This document shows, piece after piece, positions 48,930 through 61,112 of a stretch of 64,000 nucleotides of DNA. How positions within the stretch are numbered: the stretch's first letter is position 1; every line of letters starts with the position of its first letter. The notes beneath the pieces were generated by a model, which was not told where the DNA came from, did not search any database, and saw nothing but the letters and a program-made list of their open reading frames with translations. A program made the translations under genes and the position numbers. This DNA is from Porites lobata (Eukaryota > Cnidaria > Anthozoa > Scleractinia > Poritidae): assembly GCA_942486035.1 (NCBI GenBank), contig CALNXK010000342.1, positions 31,001 through 95,000 on the forward strand. Reading direction: 5' to 3'.

Positions 48930-49960
48930 ATAAGATACTTTTTATTAGTGTGATGAAAATGCTTTTGACAATATTATTGTAAGGGTTTCCTCTCCATCTT
49001 AGGTTTACAGGCGGCGAGCTCAAACTGCGGAGGTGATTGAACCCACTTTTTGCTGAATTAATTTTTTGAAAGGTTTTAATAAGATAGTTGTTATAAGAAT
49101 GAAAACTCTTTTGACAATATTATTGTAAGGGTTTCTTTTCCCTCTTAAGGTTTACAGGCGGCACGCCCAAACTGCGGAGGTGATGGAACCCAGTTTTCGC
49201 TGAATTAATTTTTTCAAAGGTTTCAATAAGATAGTTATAAGAATGAACATGCTTTTGACAATTATTATTGTAAGAGTTTCCTCTCCCTCTTAAGTTTTAC
49301 AGGTGGCACGCCCAAACTGCGGAGGTTATGGAACCCAGTTTTCGCTGAATTAATTTTTTCAAAGGTTTCAGTAAGATAGTTATAAGAATGAACATGCTTT
49401 TGACAATTATTATTGTAAGAGTTTCCTCTCCCTCTTAAGTTTTACAGGTGGCACGCCCAAACTGCGGAGGTGATGGAACCCAGTTTTTGCTGAATTAATT
49501 TTTTCAAAGCTTTCAATAAGATAGTTATAAGAATGGAAACTCTTTTGACAATATTATTGTGAGTGTTTCCTCTCCCTCTTAAGGTTTACAGGTGGCACGC
49601 CCAAACTGCACAGGTGATGGAACCCAGTTTTTGCTGAATTAATTTTTTCAAAGCTTTCAATAAGATAGTTATAAGAATGGAAACTCTTTTGACAATATTA
49701 TTGTGAGTGTTTCCTCTCCCTCTTAAGGTTTACAGGTGGCACGCCCAAACTGCACAGGTGATGGAACCCAGTTTTTGCTGAATTAATTTTTTCAAAGCTT
49801 TCAATAAGATAGTTATAAGAATGGAAACTCTTTTGACAGTATTATTGTAAGAGTTTCCTCTCCCTCTTAAGGTTTACAGATGGTACACCCAAACTGCGGA
49901 GGTGATGGAACCAACTTTTCACTGAATTAATTGTTTTAAAGCTTTCAATAAGGTGCTTAT
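48930..49960. repeat. Minisatellite, unit 145 bp, seven copies
   Basis: GTTTACAG...ACGCCCAAACTGCG recurs at about 49003, 49150, 49295, 49440, 49586, 49731 and 49876. Each unit has a splice-acceptor-like CCTCTCCCTCTTAAGGTTTACAG and then a 16-codon open frame ending TAA. The later units are nearly identical, which indicates recent amplification. Confidence 0.92.
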
Positions 49961-50936
49961 GATCTATGATATTGAACTCTAACTTTTTTTCAGTTTTACC
50001 AAGGACAACACCTTCACATAAGTTATTGTCTCAAAAGTAATGTTGTTTGCTCTTTTTTAAGTTTTTAGGCAAAAGACATGGCATTGATGTCCAGCTAAAA
50101 TTCCAACAAAAAACCGAATGAAAAAAAAATCCTGCAGGTCATTATACCAGGGAGTTTGACATTGCACTGACTGCAGGTGACAAAAAACAAACGGCTCTTT
50201 TAGGAGCCACCACATGTATTAAAAGAAAATGACCAATCACAGAGTAGACCAGTAAGTGTTCATTAAACTGTATCATTTTAATCTTTATGCCCTACTTTCA
50301 GCAAAGATTGAACAGATTTAAAAGCTGTTTTGTTGAGCACAAACTGATTTTTTGCTGTTAAAAGCAGCTACTGATTTGTCAGCTAACATTAACTTGCTAC
50401 AAATTAAACACAAAATCACTGAAATACATATAAAATTCATATAGGGTTTTCAATTTCCTTTAACAGGTAAAAACAATACTTAGTAGATTTAAATAGCATG
50501 TCTGTTTAGTTAGTGTCTAATTATAAGGTAGAATTTGCTTTTGTGGTTTTACTAAAGTTGCATGAAGAAGTTGCATTGTTTTGGTATAAAAAATTGATGT
50601 TCTATTTTCAACAATGACTACACCTTTCCATAGATACTATTGTCTTTCAAGGGTAGTGTTTTATGCTCTTTTCAACTTACACTTTAGTGAATAATATGAT
50701 ATCTATGTCAAGCTTACATTTCAAAGAGGCAGAGAAGAATAAAAAAGCAAAATTAACCTCTGTACAGGTCAAACAAGGAAGTTTGACAATTAACACTGCT
50801 CTTTGCAGGTAAAAAAATGGAAGAGAAACAACTTCCCAGATATTTCAGGGAAGTGAAGTCAACTTTAAAGCCATTGCCTGAATGTTTGATCAATATTGAA
50901 TAGACTGCAAAAAACTGTTCATAAAAAAAAGAAGTT
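49961..50936. other. Host DNA, no gene seen
   Basis: AT-rich. Two diverged blocks, near 49985-50160 and 50610-50800 (ACACCTTCACATAAGTTATTGTC / ACACCTTTCCATAGATACTATTGTC and GGGAGTTTGACATT / GGAAGTTTGACAATT), form a weak direct repeat. Confidence 0.5.
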
Positions 50937-52119
50937 TCAAACAGTTACTTTTTTAATATAGAATCTTATTGGAAGTTTTCCATTCCTTGTGGTGGAGTAT
51001 AGATCTGGCCACCAGATTACCTCTACCTCCCTAGTGGTCCATCCTTGTCTTGGACCCACCTCCAAACTTGCTTTGGCTGTTAGACGTTTGGTTAATAGAT
51101 CCCCTGACGACTCCTCATTTCTGACAGTGCTCCAAAAACCACGGTTCTTGGCAGCCTGGAGCTCCTCCTGAGGGCTAAGGTCAGATCTTTTCTCCACTTT
51201 CTGTAGGTCACTGTACCAGGCCGTATCATTTAGTTTATGGAGGGTTTGTTCATGCAATGCATCAGTAAATGAAGTGAGGCTATACACTTTATAGGAAACT
51301 CGCCTTGTTGATGGGCAGTAAAATGGAGGCTTCTGATGAGGTACTTGCCTCATGCTATGCATCCTGCATCCCATTTGAGAAGCTAAGTGCCCAAAGTACC
51401 TTTCAGGAACTTGTGGGAATTGTAAAGTCACCCAACCACCTAGAAATGAAAGTAGACAAAACCAGCTACAATTAAATTGGGTCTTCAGCACAGTTTTTTG
51501 ACAGGAGAAGTGTAAGTGTAAGCTTTCTGAGATCATCTGACATTCTAAGTAAAATAGAGATTTTATTCATTCATTCGCACACAGTCGTTCTGTTTCGTCG
51601 CGCAACGCTCTTCTCCCTTTAATAGCCGGGATCATTGTGTGACGAGCGAAACTAGAGTAACGCGCGCTCGTACCAGTGAGAGAATCGGCTAAATGACGCG
51701 CAAAGTACTTTGCTACTTAACTGAGAAGCTAAATGCTAAAGAAAATAGCAAAGTTTGAGGGTAAAGACTGTACGCACAACTGAAAGGATGATTGGGTAGT
51801 ACCTTGGGTGGCTTTTAACGAGGAATATTCAAGTGCGTAGATCTAAATTAAAAGCGATCCTAAATGCTTAGGTGGTATAAGGCTTTGTGCCGTTTAAATT
51901 CGCCACTTACCACGTAAACGAGGATCAAGGGAAGCGTATATCTGCTCCGTAAGCCCAGCCAGCCACGATAAATATCCTATTTTAAAATCTTGCGATCTCC
52001 GGTTAAGAAATCCAATGTCGGTCACTGAAGCCTCGTTCTCCTCGTTGTCCAAAAACACCACATCTAAAGCTCGATCACCTTCCACCGTGTGTTTTCGTTC
52101 CGCGTGCTTTTGAATTGCA
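50937..52119 (-). CDS. Two-exon host gene fragment, unknown function
   Basis: Exon 52119-51911 (after ACTTTTAG on the minus strand, ending CGTG|GTAAGTGG) joins exon 51439-50937 (after CATTTCTAG) in phase 1. The frame stays open over both, 237 codons plus stop. Notable parts are DVVFLDNEENEASVTDIGFL in the first exon and VSYKVYSLTSFTDALHEQTL and a Trp-rich EVEVIWWPDLYS near the end of the second. The 5' exon with the start codon was not found. It lies head-to-head with the kinase-like ORF. No family is recognised. Confidence 0.55.
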
Positions 52120-52399
52120 CTAAAAGTTTTAAACTTTCCAGTTCATAAACAACATTTCAGCTATAACGGATTCGTTAATATCTCACCGTCGATTTTCCTG
52201 TAGCAAACTACAAAATTTGGCAAGTAACATTCCTTGTCAATCACATAGGTTATGAGAAAAAGGACGTGATCACACAGCGCTTGATATAAAATAACTTCTC
52301 CTAACCGTTTAAGAGGGAAATGTGTGAGGACAGGAAAAAGGAATTTTCTTTTGATATGTGGGTTAAGTACGGGTGTTCTTGAAACAATGGATTCTGTTT

Positions 52400-53700
52400 G
52401 AAAACATGGACTCACCTTCCGAGCGGAAGTCTTTTCCCGTGAATGAAAACATGGACTCAAAGAGAGAGGAGTTATTCACGGTAAAAAGGAGAGGGATGGA
52501 AAGTATCGTTCAAGAGCGCATTCAAAAAGAGAGGAAACAAAGCAAAATAAGGCATGGCAGAGGAGAAAACGGGAGGAAGGATTAAAGAATGAGAACTTTC
52601 GTGTACCAGAAAGAGAGGAGTTGCCACAAGAGGAGAAATATGATGAAAAGACACGTGGACCAGAACTACCGAAGATGCCAGAAGAGGGAGAGGAGAATGA
52701 AAAGGTTCGCGAATCAGAAAGTGAGAAGGTGGCAGAACCACTGCCCACAAACAAGAAACGGATCGAGGCCAACAAACTATCTCCAGAGGCAAATACTTTT
52801 TCCAGAGGCAAGGTCATGGTCAATTTATGACATTCGAAGTGAAAACGGAAAGGTCATACCGAAGAGAAATACGTGCCGGCCGCAAAAATTTCACGGAAAC
52901 AAATCGAAGTTAGGTCCAGAAAAAATAGCATCGGTAAGAACGCAGATGCTCTTGCGTTTAAGGAGATCAATAGGTCTTTGGTGAAAGGGGATAAAAGCCA
53001 AAAAATTGGAAACGGAACCTTCGGGAACTGCTACATCGCCCTATACCGCAATGAATACCGCGTTGTTGCTAAAGAAATGAAAATAATTGAATCCCCAAAG
53101 GAGACAAGAGAGGAAGTGTGGCGAGAAGCATCGGCAATCACTGGAATCGGAGACCACTGGGGAACCCCTCTTCTGTCTGGTGTTTCCACAGATCGGGCAC
53201 CATTTTATCTGGTTCTCCAGTTCCACGCTCTGCGTAGTGAAAGCGTAACACTTTTTAAGGCCGCTTCGGAAAAAGTTATTCAAGATGTTGCCATGTGCGC
53301 AAATATCTTAAAGCAAACATGCGAAATACTAATGTTCATCCATGAAAGAGGTTTCTTGCACGACGATCTGAAGAGCAATAATGTTGTCATTGACGGATCG
53401 GAAAACAAGCCCGTAATTATCGATTTTGGAAAAAGCTGCAAGAATGTTAAAGCCAGGTTACGTAAACCCAAGGTGAACATTGAGAAATCGATGAACAAAT
53501 TTCCGCACATCGCACCGGAAATACATCGCGGTGAAAGGCAGTCCATCGCTAACGACGTGTTTTCATTTGACTATCTGGTCACTCGTTTATTTAAAGACGC
53601 TAAACTAGAAATTCCACCAGTCCTGAAGGAAGTGGCTAAGAAATGCCAGAGGTCAATCCCAGAAAACGCCCTGAACTGGTCGACTTTTTCACCATCCTGA
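52400..53700 (+). pseudogene. Protein-kinase gene with a disrupted 5' part
   Basis: The frame 52873-53700 encodes a kinase domain: glycine loop IGNGTFGNCY, lysine motif VVAKEMK, catalytic loop HDDLKSNNV, DFGKS, APEIHRGER, and ND.FSFDYLVTRLF. Catalytic Asp, Asn and the DFG Asp are present, so the domain itself could work. The loop and DVFSF pattern lean toward tyrosine-kinase-like proteins. However, no in-frame ATG precedes the glycine loop, and the upstream Glu/Lys-rich stretch (52400-52860) shifts between two frames with stops near 52585 and 52830. Either an upstream exon supplies the start or the gene is decaying. Confidence 0.65.
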
Positions 53701-54636
53701 CTAAATTATCATAAATGATTTTACTGTGCGCTCGATTGACCGTGTACAGGAATAAGTTGTCCGATGTCTTTCAACCTTTTGTAATACGTCAATTGAAATA
53801 AGACTTACTGAAAAAACGCTGAAAATCACTAATTATTGGCTTTCATTTACAATCCAGAATGTGCTGAGAATTTATACTTGAGGCCAATGTTTCATCTAAG
53901 TGAGGCATAATTTTCGATCGAAGAGATTTTTTCAAATTTCTGCGTGTCATTATTCCGGAATTCGATCAATCAAACGCTTTCTTATTGAGGTGGTCAAACG
54001 GGCATCTTTTTCTCTTGCACAAGCCTCATCATGATCACACCAAAAATCTACTTTCTTCAATACAAGGAGAAACCACCTTTCAAATCATTGCGGAAACTTT
54101 ATGAACGTCGAAAATGGGTTACTCGATTAAAATTAAGTCTTGAAAGAAATTTCTTTCGCCGTCTAGTTCGGCCATTTTTAGTAGGTTAGCCTTATAACTT
54201 TCCCTGTGTAAGGAGGGAAACTTCTCGTGCATCCTTCTTTTGTACTTTTTAGGAACTGTGTAAGTTATGTAAATATGTGATACATTTTTTAACGCCTTTG
54301 CTACAGAAATTATGTGCATAACCAGCGAAGTTGTTGACTTAACTTGTTTCTAGATATATGTGTGATGATATTCACGCCATTCTGCAAGGAAACTGAGCGC
54401 TTTTTTAAATTTTGTTACATTTCTCCGGTTTTCGACAGTCAGACGAAACCATTGCATAATACTTATCGTCGATTATGTTTATGCTGCCAACGTGACAGAA
54501 GTCGACCAAGGATTATTAATCTCACCTTGTTAACGCTTAGAATTAAAGAGAGGGATGAAAGAAATCTAATTACAATTAAAAGTGTCGACAGCTGATGAAC
54601 ATGTTTCAGGGTCTCTTTGTAAACTTGAGCCTTAGG
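53701..54636. other. Host DNA, no gene seen
   Basis: No long frame, repeat array or RNA gene was recognised. Confidence 0.4.
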
Positions 54637-55070
54637 CTGCGTGGAAACGGACGCAACAACTCCTAATATTGTTGCGCAAACAATGTTGGGAGTTGTTGCG
54701 TGCGTGTTGGTAGTGGTGTGCAAACGGATGCAACAACTCCCAACAAGTTTGGGACCTGCAGTGCATCGTGGGAAGAACACAACTCATAAGTCTTTGTAAT
54801 TCATGCGTAATGAGCGTGCGTGGCCCCAACAATGTTGGAAGAGCTGTGCAAATTGATCCAACATTGTTGCGCTACGCTTCGGCAATCACGGAACAAAAGA
54901 AATGTTGGGAATTGTTGGCTGAAAAGTTTGACCGGTTTCAATCTTGGCGCAACAATACGCAACAACATCCAACAACATGCACTGGGGTGTGCAAACGGAC
55001 GCAACATGTAACATCCAACAATGTTGGGAGTTGTTGGCCAACAATGTTGCGTCCGTTTACACGGGTCTTT
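54637..55070. repeat. Miniature element with GCAACAATGTTGG repeats, copy 1
   Basis: It begins GCGTGGAAACGGACGCAACA and ends AACAATGTTGCGTCCGTTTA, inverted relative to each other. Inside, CAACAATGTTGG occurs many times. A related shorter copy in opposite orientation is at 55747-55965. Confidence 0.8.
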
Positions 55071-55174
55071 TGACAGCTTACCTAATTATAATCCCCACAA
55101 ATATTCAATACAAATTCCCCACAAATATTATATACGGCGCTTTTGCATTAAAATCGACCCTCTAGCTTGTTATG

Positions 55175-55335
55175 ATTTTAGCGAAAACTGCGATTTCTCC
55201 AATTTTTTTTCAATTTTTGGAGAAATTGCAGAAATCGCAGTTTTTGCTCGACACCCTTGTACCTCCTTTACCACTTGAATTTAGTAATTTTAGCAAAAAC
55301 TGCGATTTCTCCAATTTTTCGCAGTTTTTGCAACT
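55175..55335. repeat. Hairpin satellite units related to 35105-35715
   Basis: One full unit and one partial unit with the same arms (AAAACTGCGATTTCTCC ... GGAGAAATTGCAGAAATCGC). Isolated units 20 kb from the array suggest the unit is mobile or seeds arrays. Confidence 0.85.
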
Positions 55336-55344
55336 GCGTGCAAA

Positions 55345-55735
55345 CTTGGACATACTTATCTGTAACAAACATTTTAGGCATTAGGAGCTTGGTCACCGGC
55401 TCCTGACTAAAAGACGATTATGCCTGACGTAGGCCTTGTACAAGGAAGTAACAGTTTAATTCTGTAATTTAGTATTCTACTTTCGAATTTAGAAAACACA
55501 ATGTTTTTTGTTGTTCAGTCAATCTCTGGCCGACCCTCTTTGTGAAGCAACCATCGGAAGCACATGTGCGTATGTTCCAACCTTTGTCCCTTATAAGGGT
55601 TTTACTGCAAGCGGCTCTCTCGACCCACATAAACAGTGTTATGTACTCACAAAAGAGTTGTGTGGTATAAGACTGGCTGATTTTGCGAATAACGGAACTA
55701 TTCTAGATTTCACTCATGAAACCTGGCGGCTCTGC
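55345..55735. repeat. Composite dispersed repeat with coding-like fragment
   Basis: It combines the sequence found at 27701-27840 and that at 29810-30080 without the 2 kb between them. The open frame of about 79 codons in the second part (ADPLCEATIGSTCAYVPTFV...) is retained. Confidence 0.75.
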
Positions 55736-55746
55736 ATTGCTATCTA

Positions 55747-55965
55747 AAGCCCCGTGCAAACGGACGCAACATTGTTGGATGTTACATGTTGCGTCCGTTT
55801 GCACACCCTGTTGCATGTTGTTGCGCAAAGTTTGAAACCGGTCAAACGTTACAGCCAACAACTCCCAACATTTCTTTTGTTCCATGATCGCCGAAGCGTA
55901 GCGCAACAATGTTGGATCCGTTTGCACAACTCTTCCAACATTGTTCAGGGGCCACGCACGCTCAT
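55747..55965. repeat. Miniature element with GCAACAATGTTGG repeats, copy 2
   Basis: It begins GTGCAAACGGACGCAACATT and is internally similar, in inverse orientation, to 54820-55040 (AACTCCCAACATTTCTTTTG and others). Confidence 0.8.
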
Positions 55966-56146
55966 TACGCATGAGATCATTCTCTCTTGCAATAAATAAT
56001 TAATGTCAAATGTGGATTTTTTTAGGGGGAGGAGTGATTACCTTTGCCTAAATCAAACCAGGCAAGAGTGTTTTGTGGGCACTTTGTGATCGGTTAAGGA
56101 TCATATCATACCTGTCATTCACTTCCTATTATTTGCGTGGAAGATA

Positions 56147-56478
56147 CCGTAAAATTCCGAAAATAAGCCCCTCCATGTATAAACCCCTCCAAATATAAGC
56201 CCCCCAAAACGGTAACGCAAAAAACCTTCCGTTAAATCGCCCCTCCAAATATAAGCCTTCCGGACGCTTGTACTTGGAAAACTGCCCTCAAATACAGAGT
56301 GAAACAAAGCAAAAACAGTAAATTTACTTCCAACTATAAGGCTAGCCCAATCAATTTTGAAACGCAAATTTCCCTCCGAATATAAGCCCCTCCGAATATA
56401 AGCCCCTCCAAAAATAAGCCCCTCAAAAACGGCCTTTGAAAAATATAAGCCCCGGGGCTTATTTTCGGAATTTTACGG
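56147..56478. repeat. Miniature element with CCGTAAAATTCCGAAAATAAGCCCC-type ends
   Basis: The termini CCGTAAAATTCCGAAAATAA and TTATTTTCGGAATTTTACGG are exact inverses. The interior holds repeated CCCCTCCAAATATAAGC units. This end sequence is one I know as widespread in animal genomes. Confidence 0.88.
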
Positions 56479-59400
56479 AATTTGCCCATGAGAAACAAGT
56501 AACTTTCTGGTGCCTTCTCTCCTTATGACTTGGTTGAATATGTTAGAAAATAATAATTCACATGACCTCGTTGTCATTAAAGGGTGACAAATACTATGTA
56601 AACCGGGGGGGGTGTTTACCTTTTCAACCTTTGCAAAACGTAGCCTCCATCATAATCTTTATCCCCTTTTTCTTTTCTTTCTTTTTTTTTGAGATCTTAT
56701 AATAAATGGGCAAAAAAGGCGGTAGTTTATGCCGATCGTGCAAATACAATGCTTAGGTCGCCCGTGGCAGGGTTGAAAATAAGGACCGGTCAACGGACAA
56801 TATCCGGCCTGATCGCGGACTTGACCATCAAACTCACGTTTTGGCGGTCATTTTGACCGGTTTTTTTTTGGATAGGAACATTTTATTTTCCATACGGTTG
56901 TCACTTAATGTGTCTTGCTCTATGATGCTGTAATAATTTTTTTTCTTTGGCTTTTTCGCTGCTTAATTGAGTAAAATTTCATGTCGGCATGTCGTAATGA
57001 AACAACAAAGCGAAACAACAATAAACTGGGTTGTGGAGTAACGCAATGATGCAGTTAGTACTGTACTTTCTGCTTTACTGAAATCAGTAAATGAGCTCCC
57101 TTACCATACGCAACATGATGCTTTGCTTATTGCTTTCCAGCCTCCCCTGAAAGCTATCGATTGTTTTTGACAGACGCATAACGGACGAAACGCTTATCTC
57201 ACTTATTGAGTTGGGTCTGCCCAAAAAGCTACAAAAGCTGTTGCTCCACTTGATTCTTTTTTATCTTTCGTTGCTTCTTCCCTTGTATCTCCGTGGTCCG
57301 TTGTTGTTGCGAAAGTAGTTTCAAGAAGATCACATGCCACGTGACACTTACTTTCCTCTTTTAGGGTAAAGCTGCAGATCAGCAGAAGGATGTTGTATTC
57401 GGACGCTAAAGCGTTTTTATACATGTTCCTAATTTTTTAGTAAGATGTATCAGCCCCAAAACCATAATGTGAAAATGTTTTGCCGCTATGATTTATCTTT
57501 ACAAAAATAATAATTGCGGTTCTATCAATCCGTTCTTTAAGGAACATTTGCTTAAATGCTTTAAGAAAAAACAGCTTCATTAGCTCAATGACACCGTAAA
57601 GCAATGATTGAGTTTTCAAATTCTCACACACACACAATCCCAAAAATCATTCAGCAAACAGTTCTAATTTTTAGATTTTTCTATTTCACTTTTTTTTTGG
57701 AGGGAGTAAGTTTTGTAATACCTTCTGAAGCATAAAATGATAAATGTGATATCTTGTGACGTAAGAAAATATTCCTAAAAAAAACAGTGTTGAAAGTTTT
57801 AACATTGATTGTCTGTTGGCCTGAGAATACACAGCCTATACCCTTTTAGAGGCAAACGTCTCATCTCTAGCAAATAGAAGGGTTTCCCTGTGTCGTCGAT
57901 TTGTCTCTGATATGGCTAACAATCACAATAACACAACATCATTCCTCATTCCCAAATCTGAAACAAAATCTATCGGTTACAATTTTCCATCTGGTAGTGA
58001 AAGAACATTAAACAAGTTAAGAAGAACTAAGAAGAACCGACTAATTTTTTACATTTAGATATTCTTAAACATGATTACTAGTACAATTGTATACTCCTAG
58101 CATAGTTATGTTGTATTTTCTGGATTTTATACATATCACTTGTTCATTCAGTATTTTTAACTGTAAGAAAGTGAAATAAACTATATTTATTTTATTCATT
58201 TATTTAAGGCCGACGTCGATCACGCGAAAGAGTTGACTGAAATCAGGCGCGGATCCACACCGGTTTCCACCGTTTTACGGAAATCGGTCAGATTTTTCAT
58301 AATAAATATATTTTTAATGATAAAAAACACTTTCCAAGTTGAAACAAGAGTTAAACACCAAAACATTTCTAGGGGAGCCTGCCCCCCAGACCCCCTTAGA
58401 TAGCGCTTGCGCCTTCGGCCCTCGTTTAGGAAATCGGTCAGTATTTATTCCAGATCCTCGCCTAGAAATGGGGAAAGGAAGTTCCGACGTAGCTCTCTTC
58501 TGTACTTTCTGTATAAATCCCATCAACAATACTTCGTCTCTATGCTTAGTTGCCTCTTTGATTGAAAAAGAAACTGGGGCTACAAGCGATGGAACTTTTA
58601 ATCAGAAGTTAAGGTACTTACATGCACAGCACGTTTTGATCAAGGAAACCGGCTTTTTTGAAAGAAAACATATATTTCATTATAAATCATTCATTGGCCT
58701 TTTCGTGACGTTCCTTTTGCAGCTTTTGTCTTGTATTAAAGCGCTTTACTTTTGAATTTCGCCATGTGCTAAACCAATTCAGTAGCTTGCGTGACGGCCA
58801 AGTGCACGGTATTGGTATCCACCTTTTTGTAAAACTTTGACAAGTATAACGCTAAATTTACTGTTACATTTCTACTAATCTCGTATAAAGAAAATCGATT
58901 TCCTGTACGGTCTATTGGCAATTGATATGCATTACAACGAAGAAATAGTTTTAGTCGTAGCTTTAACCTGCGTGACATTGGTGCCGATTACTTTCTTGGT
59001 TATTTATTTTTTTATAGGGCGACAAGAGGCAAGGGAGGAGAACACACCCCCTTCGCCCTAAAAAGAGACAGAGGCGTTATACGCAGGCTATTTTAGCTTT
59101 GAGTTCGATGAGGAATTAAAATCGTTGTCAACGAACTGTAGCGTCGTAAAAGGACGCCATTTTATCATACTTTTGAGTGATGATTATAAGGTTTGCCAGT
59201 GATCTCACATCTCACCTACTCCTCTTTAAAAAATAACACTTGTAATAACACATGTCCATGGCTTTCCACAAATAAAAATTGAGTGCTTAGCGTTAGATTG
59301 TCAGTCCGCAATATGTGACCATGCATTAATTGAGGCTCGATTATCGTACTTTAATTTTCATCTTCAATTACATCGTGTCGTTGAGGCACCATTGAAGGCA

Positions 59401-61015
59401 CCATTCAAGGACGATAAATGCGCCATTTAAGCGCGATAAAAAGAAACACATTAAAGCCACTACAGCTGTAGCCGGACAATACACAGGATTGTCACTTCTT
59501 AGTTGACCAAAAGTACTCCATACACGATCAAAGAAGGAAAGAAGTAATTGCGTATGTAGAGTGATACGTTTTGAGGATAAGAAATACAAGGCCAGCTGTC
59601 TAAACTGTAAGGGTGGATGGAGCAATTCGGCGAAATTAGGCCAGGAGAGTTGACAGGTAGGTGACAAATATGTTTGGCGTATCATCAAACGGCTTTGCAA
59701 GCTTGTGTTTGTGTTGCAAAACAAAATCTCAGTTCTGGCTCGGCTATAACGCCAGTAAGGCTTCGATTATTTCCCCAATTGGGAATATGACGTTAAACGT
59801 TAGCAAAAAAAAGCAGACCCAGTTTTCAAACTGAAGCATGTAAGAACGAGATAATTCTTTTACGTGTGATTTATATGTGAAAATTCAATTGCTTACATGT
59901 CTGTTCGATCTATTTAAGATCATTAGATTCAAATTACTTTTCATATTTCTTAAGGACACAATGCTCCTCACTTGTACGACCTCAGGTTAGATAAAAGCAC
60001 CATCTGTTATACTAAGAAATGTCACTCAAATTCTGGCAACTCGTTGAAGTTTGACCACGGAGACCATGAAATTTGCGCAGAATTCTGTTTCATGGAAAGG
60101 GGATTTTTCTCTCCTATCGTGGAAAATGAATCTCCCCTAATTTGAACAAAAGAACGCGGTATTTAGACAAACTGAGTGTTATCTGCTTGGTTATTTATTA
60201 AAGGTTATAGATGAGTAAAAAATGATGGAAATGAAATGTTGAAATTATACCGAGTGATATATCCAGAAAGCTGATCTCAATTGTGATTGATAACGGTTTG
60301 ACTAATAGTTATTAAGTGAGCCAGTTACGAATCTAACAGTTATGGAGGCAAAATTAAAAAACACCGAACGATGCCATTGCACATACGTCACTTGTTACTA
60401 TGAGATTTTAAAAGCAGAAAGATTATAAGGCCTTTGTAAACTAAACGACGCTCAGCGATTACTCCAAAAGTGTTTGTTTAAGTGAGTTTGATGAAGCTTT
60501 GGTCAAACATAAAACTAGGCAGACATACAATGTAGGAACACAGTGTAACCAATCTATGTTAAAGCTTATTATTGATTATTGGTAGCGCGGGGTGCGTAAT
60601 CCTCGGAATTCGTGTTGGGATCTGCTGCACGATACTCTAAATCTCGAGCCTGTTTCATATGCCCTTTACCACACCCGTTTTCAGACCAGGCTTTTAAAAT
60701 CCATACGTCTGATCACAATTGCTTTCTTGAAGTTATACTCGGTTTGCGAAACCAGTACCTTGTCGACCTTGTCTACTTGAAGTCAGCATATAGTTTAAAA
60801 TACGTTTAATTATTTAGCAGTATAATTGACTGAATGAACATTGTTTCATGCACAAAACTCTAGACTAAATCTAACTGGATATTATGCAGTCATGAATACA
60901 GCATGAAGGATATTAACAATTTAAATATTTCGATTGAAGCCGGAAGACATCATTAAGTCTTTCCCGTCGTTAGCACTTTTTGTTAACTTCTTGAAGTACA
61001 AAGCAGAGTACAATG
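56479..61015. other. Host DNA without a supported gene
   Basis: Scattered frames of 60-138 codons, none with recognisable motifs or convincing splice sites. The plus frame 58339-58755 starts in a repeat-like segment (GGGGAGCCTGCCCCCCAGAC). Confidence 0.4.
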
Positions 61016-61112
61016 TAGTCAGGCTGATAAAGAGAGAGAAGGAATTCCCGGAAATTTTTTCCCGTTTACAATTGTTGCCCCTCGGACACTAGATGGATCA
61101 TCATAAGGGAAA
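61016..61112. repeat. About 100-bp direct repeat, partner at 62040-62142
   Basis: AGTCAGGCTGATA.AGAGA, CGGACACT and ATCATCATAAGGGAAAACGAT are shared with 62040-62142 in the same orientation, 1.03 kb apart. Confidence 0.8.

Noticed and set aside
52873..53700. Kinase as viral cargo
   Set aside because: It lies 27 kb beyond the element's right end, in host sequence.
58339..58755. Plus-strand frame of 138 codons
   Set aside because: It starts in repeat-like sequence, has no recognisable domain and is not supported by splice sites.
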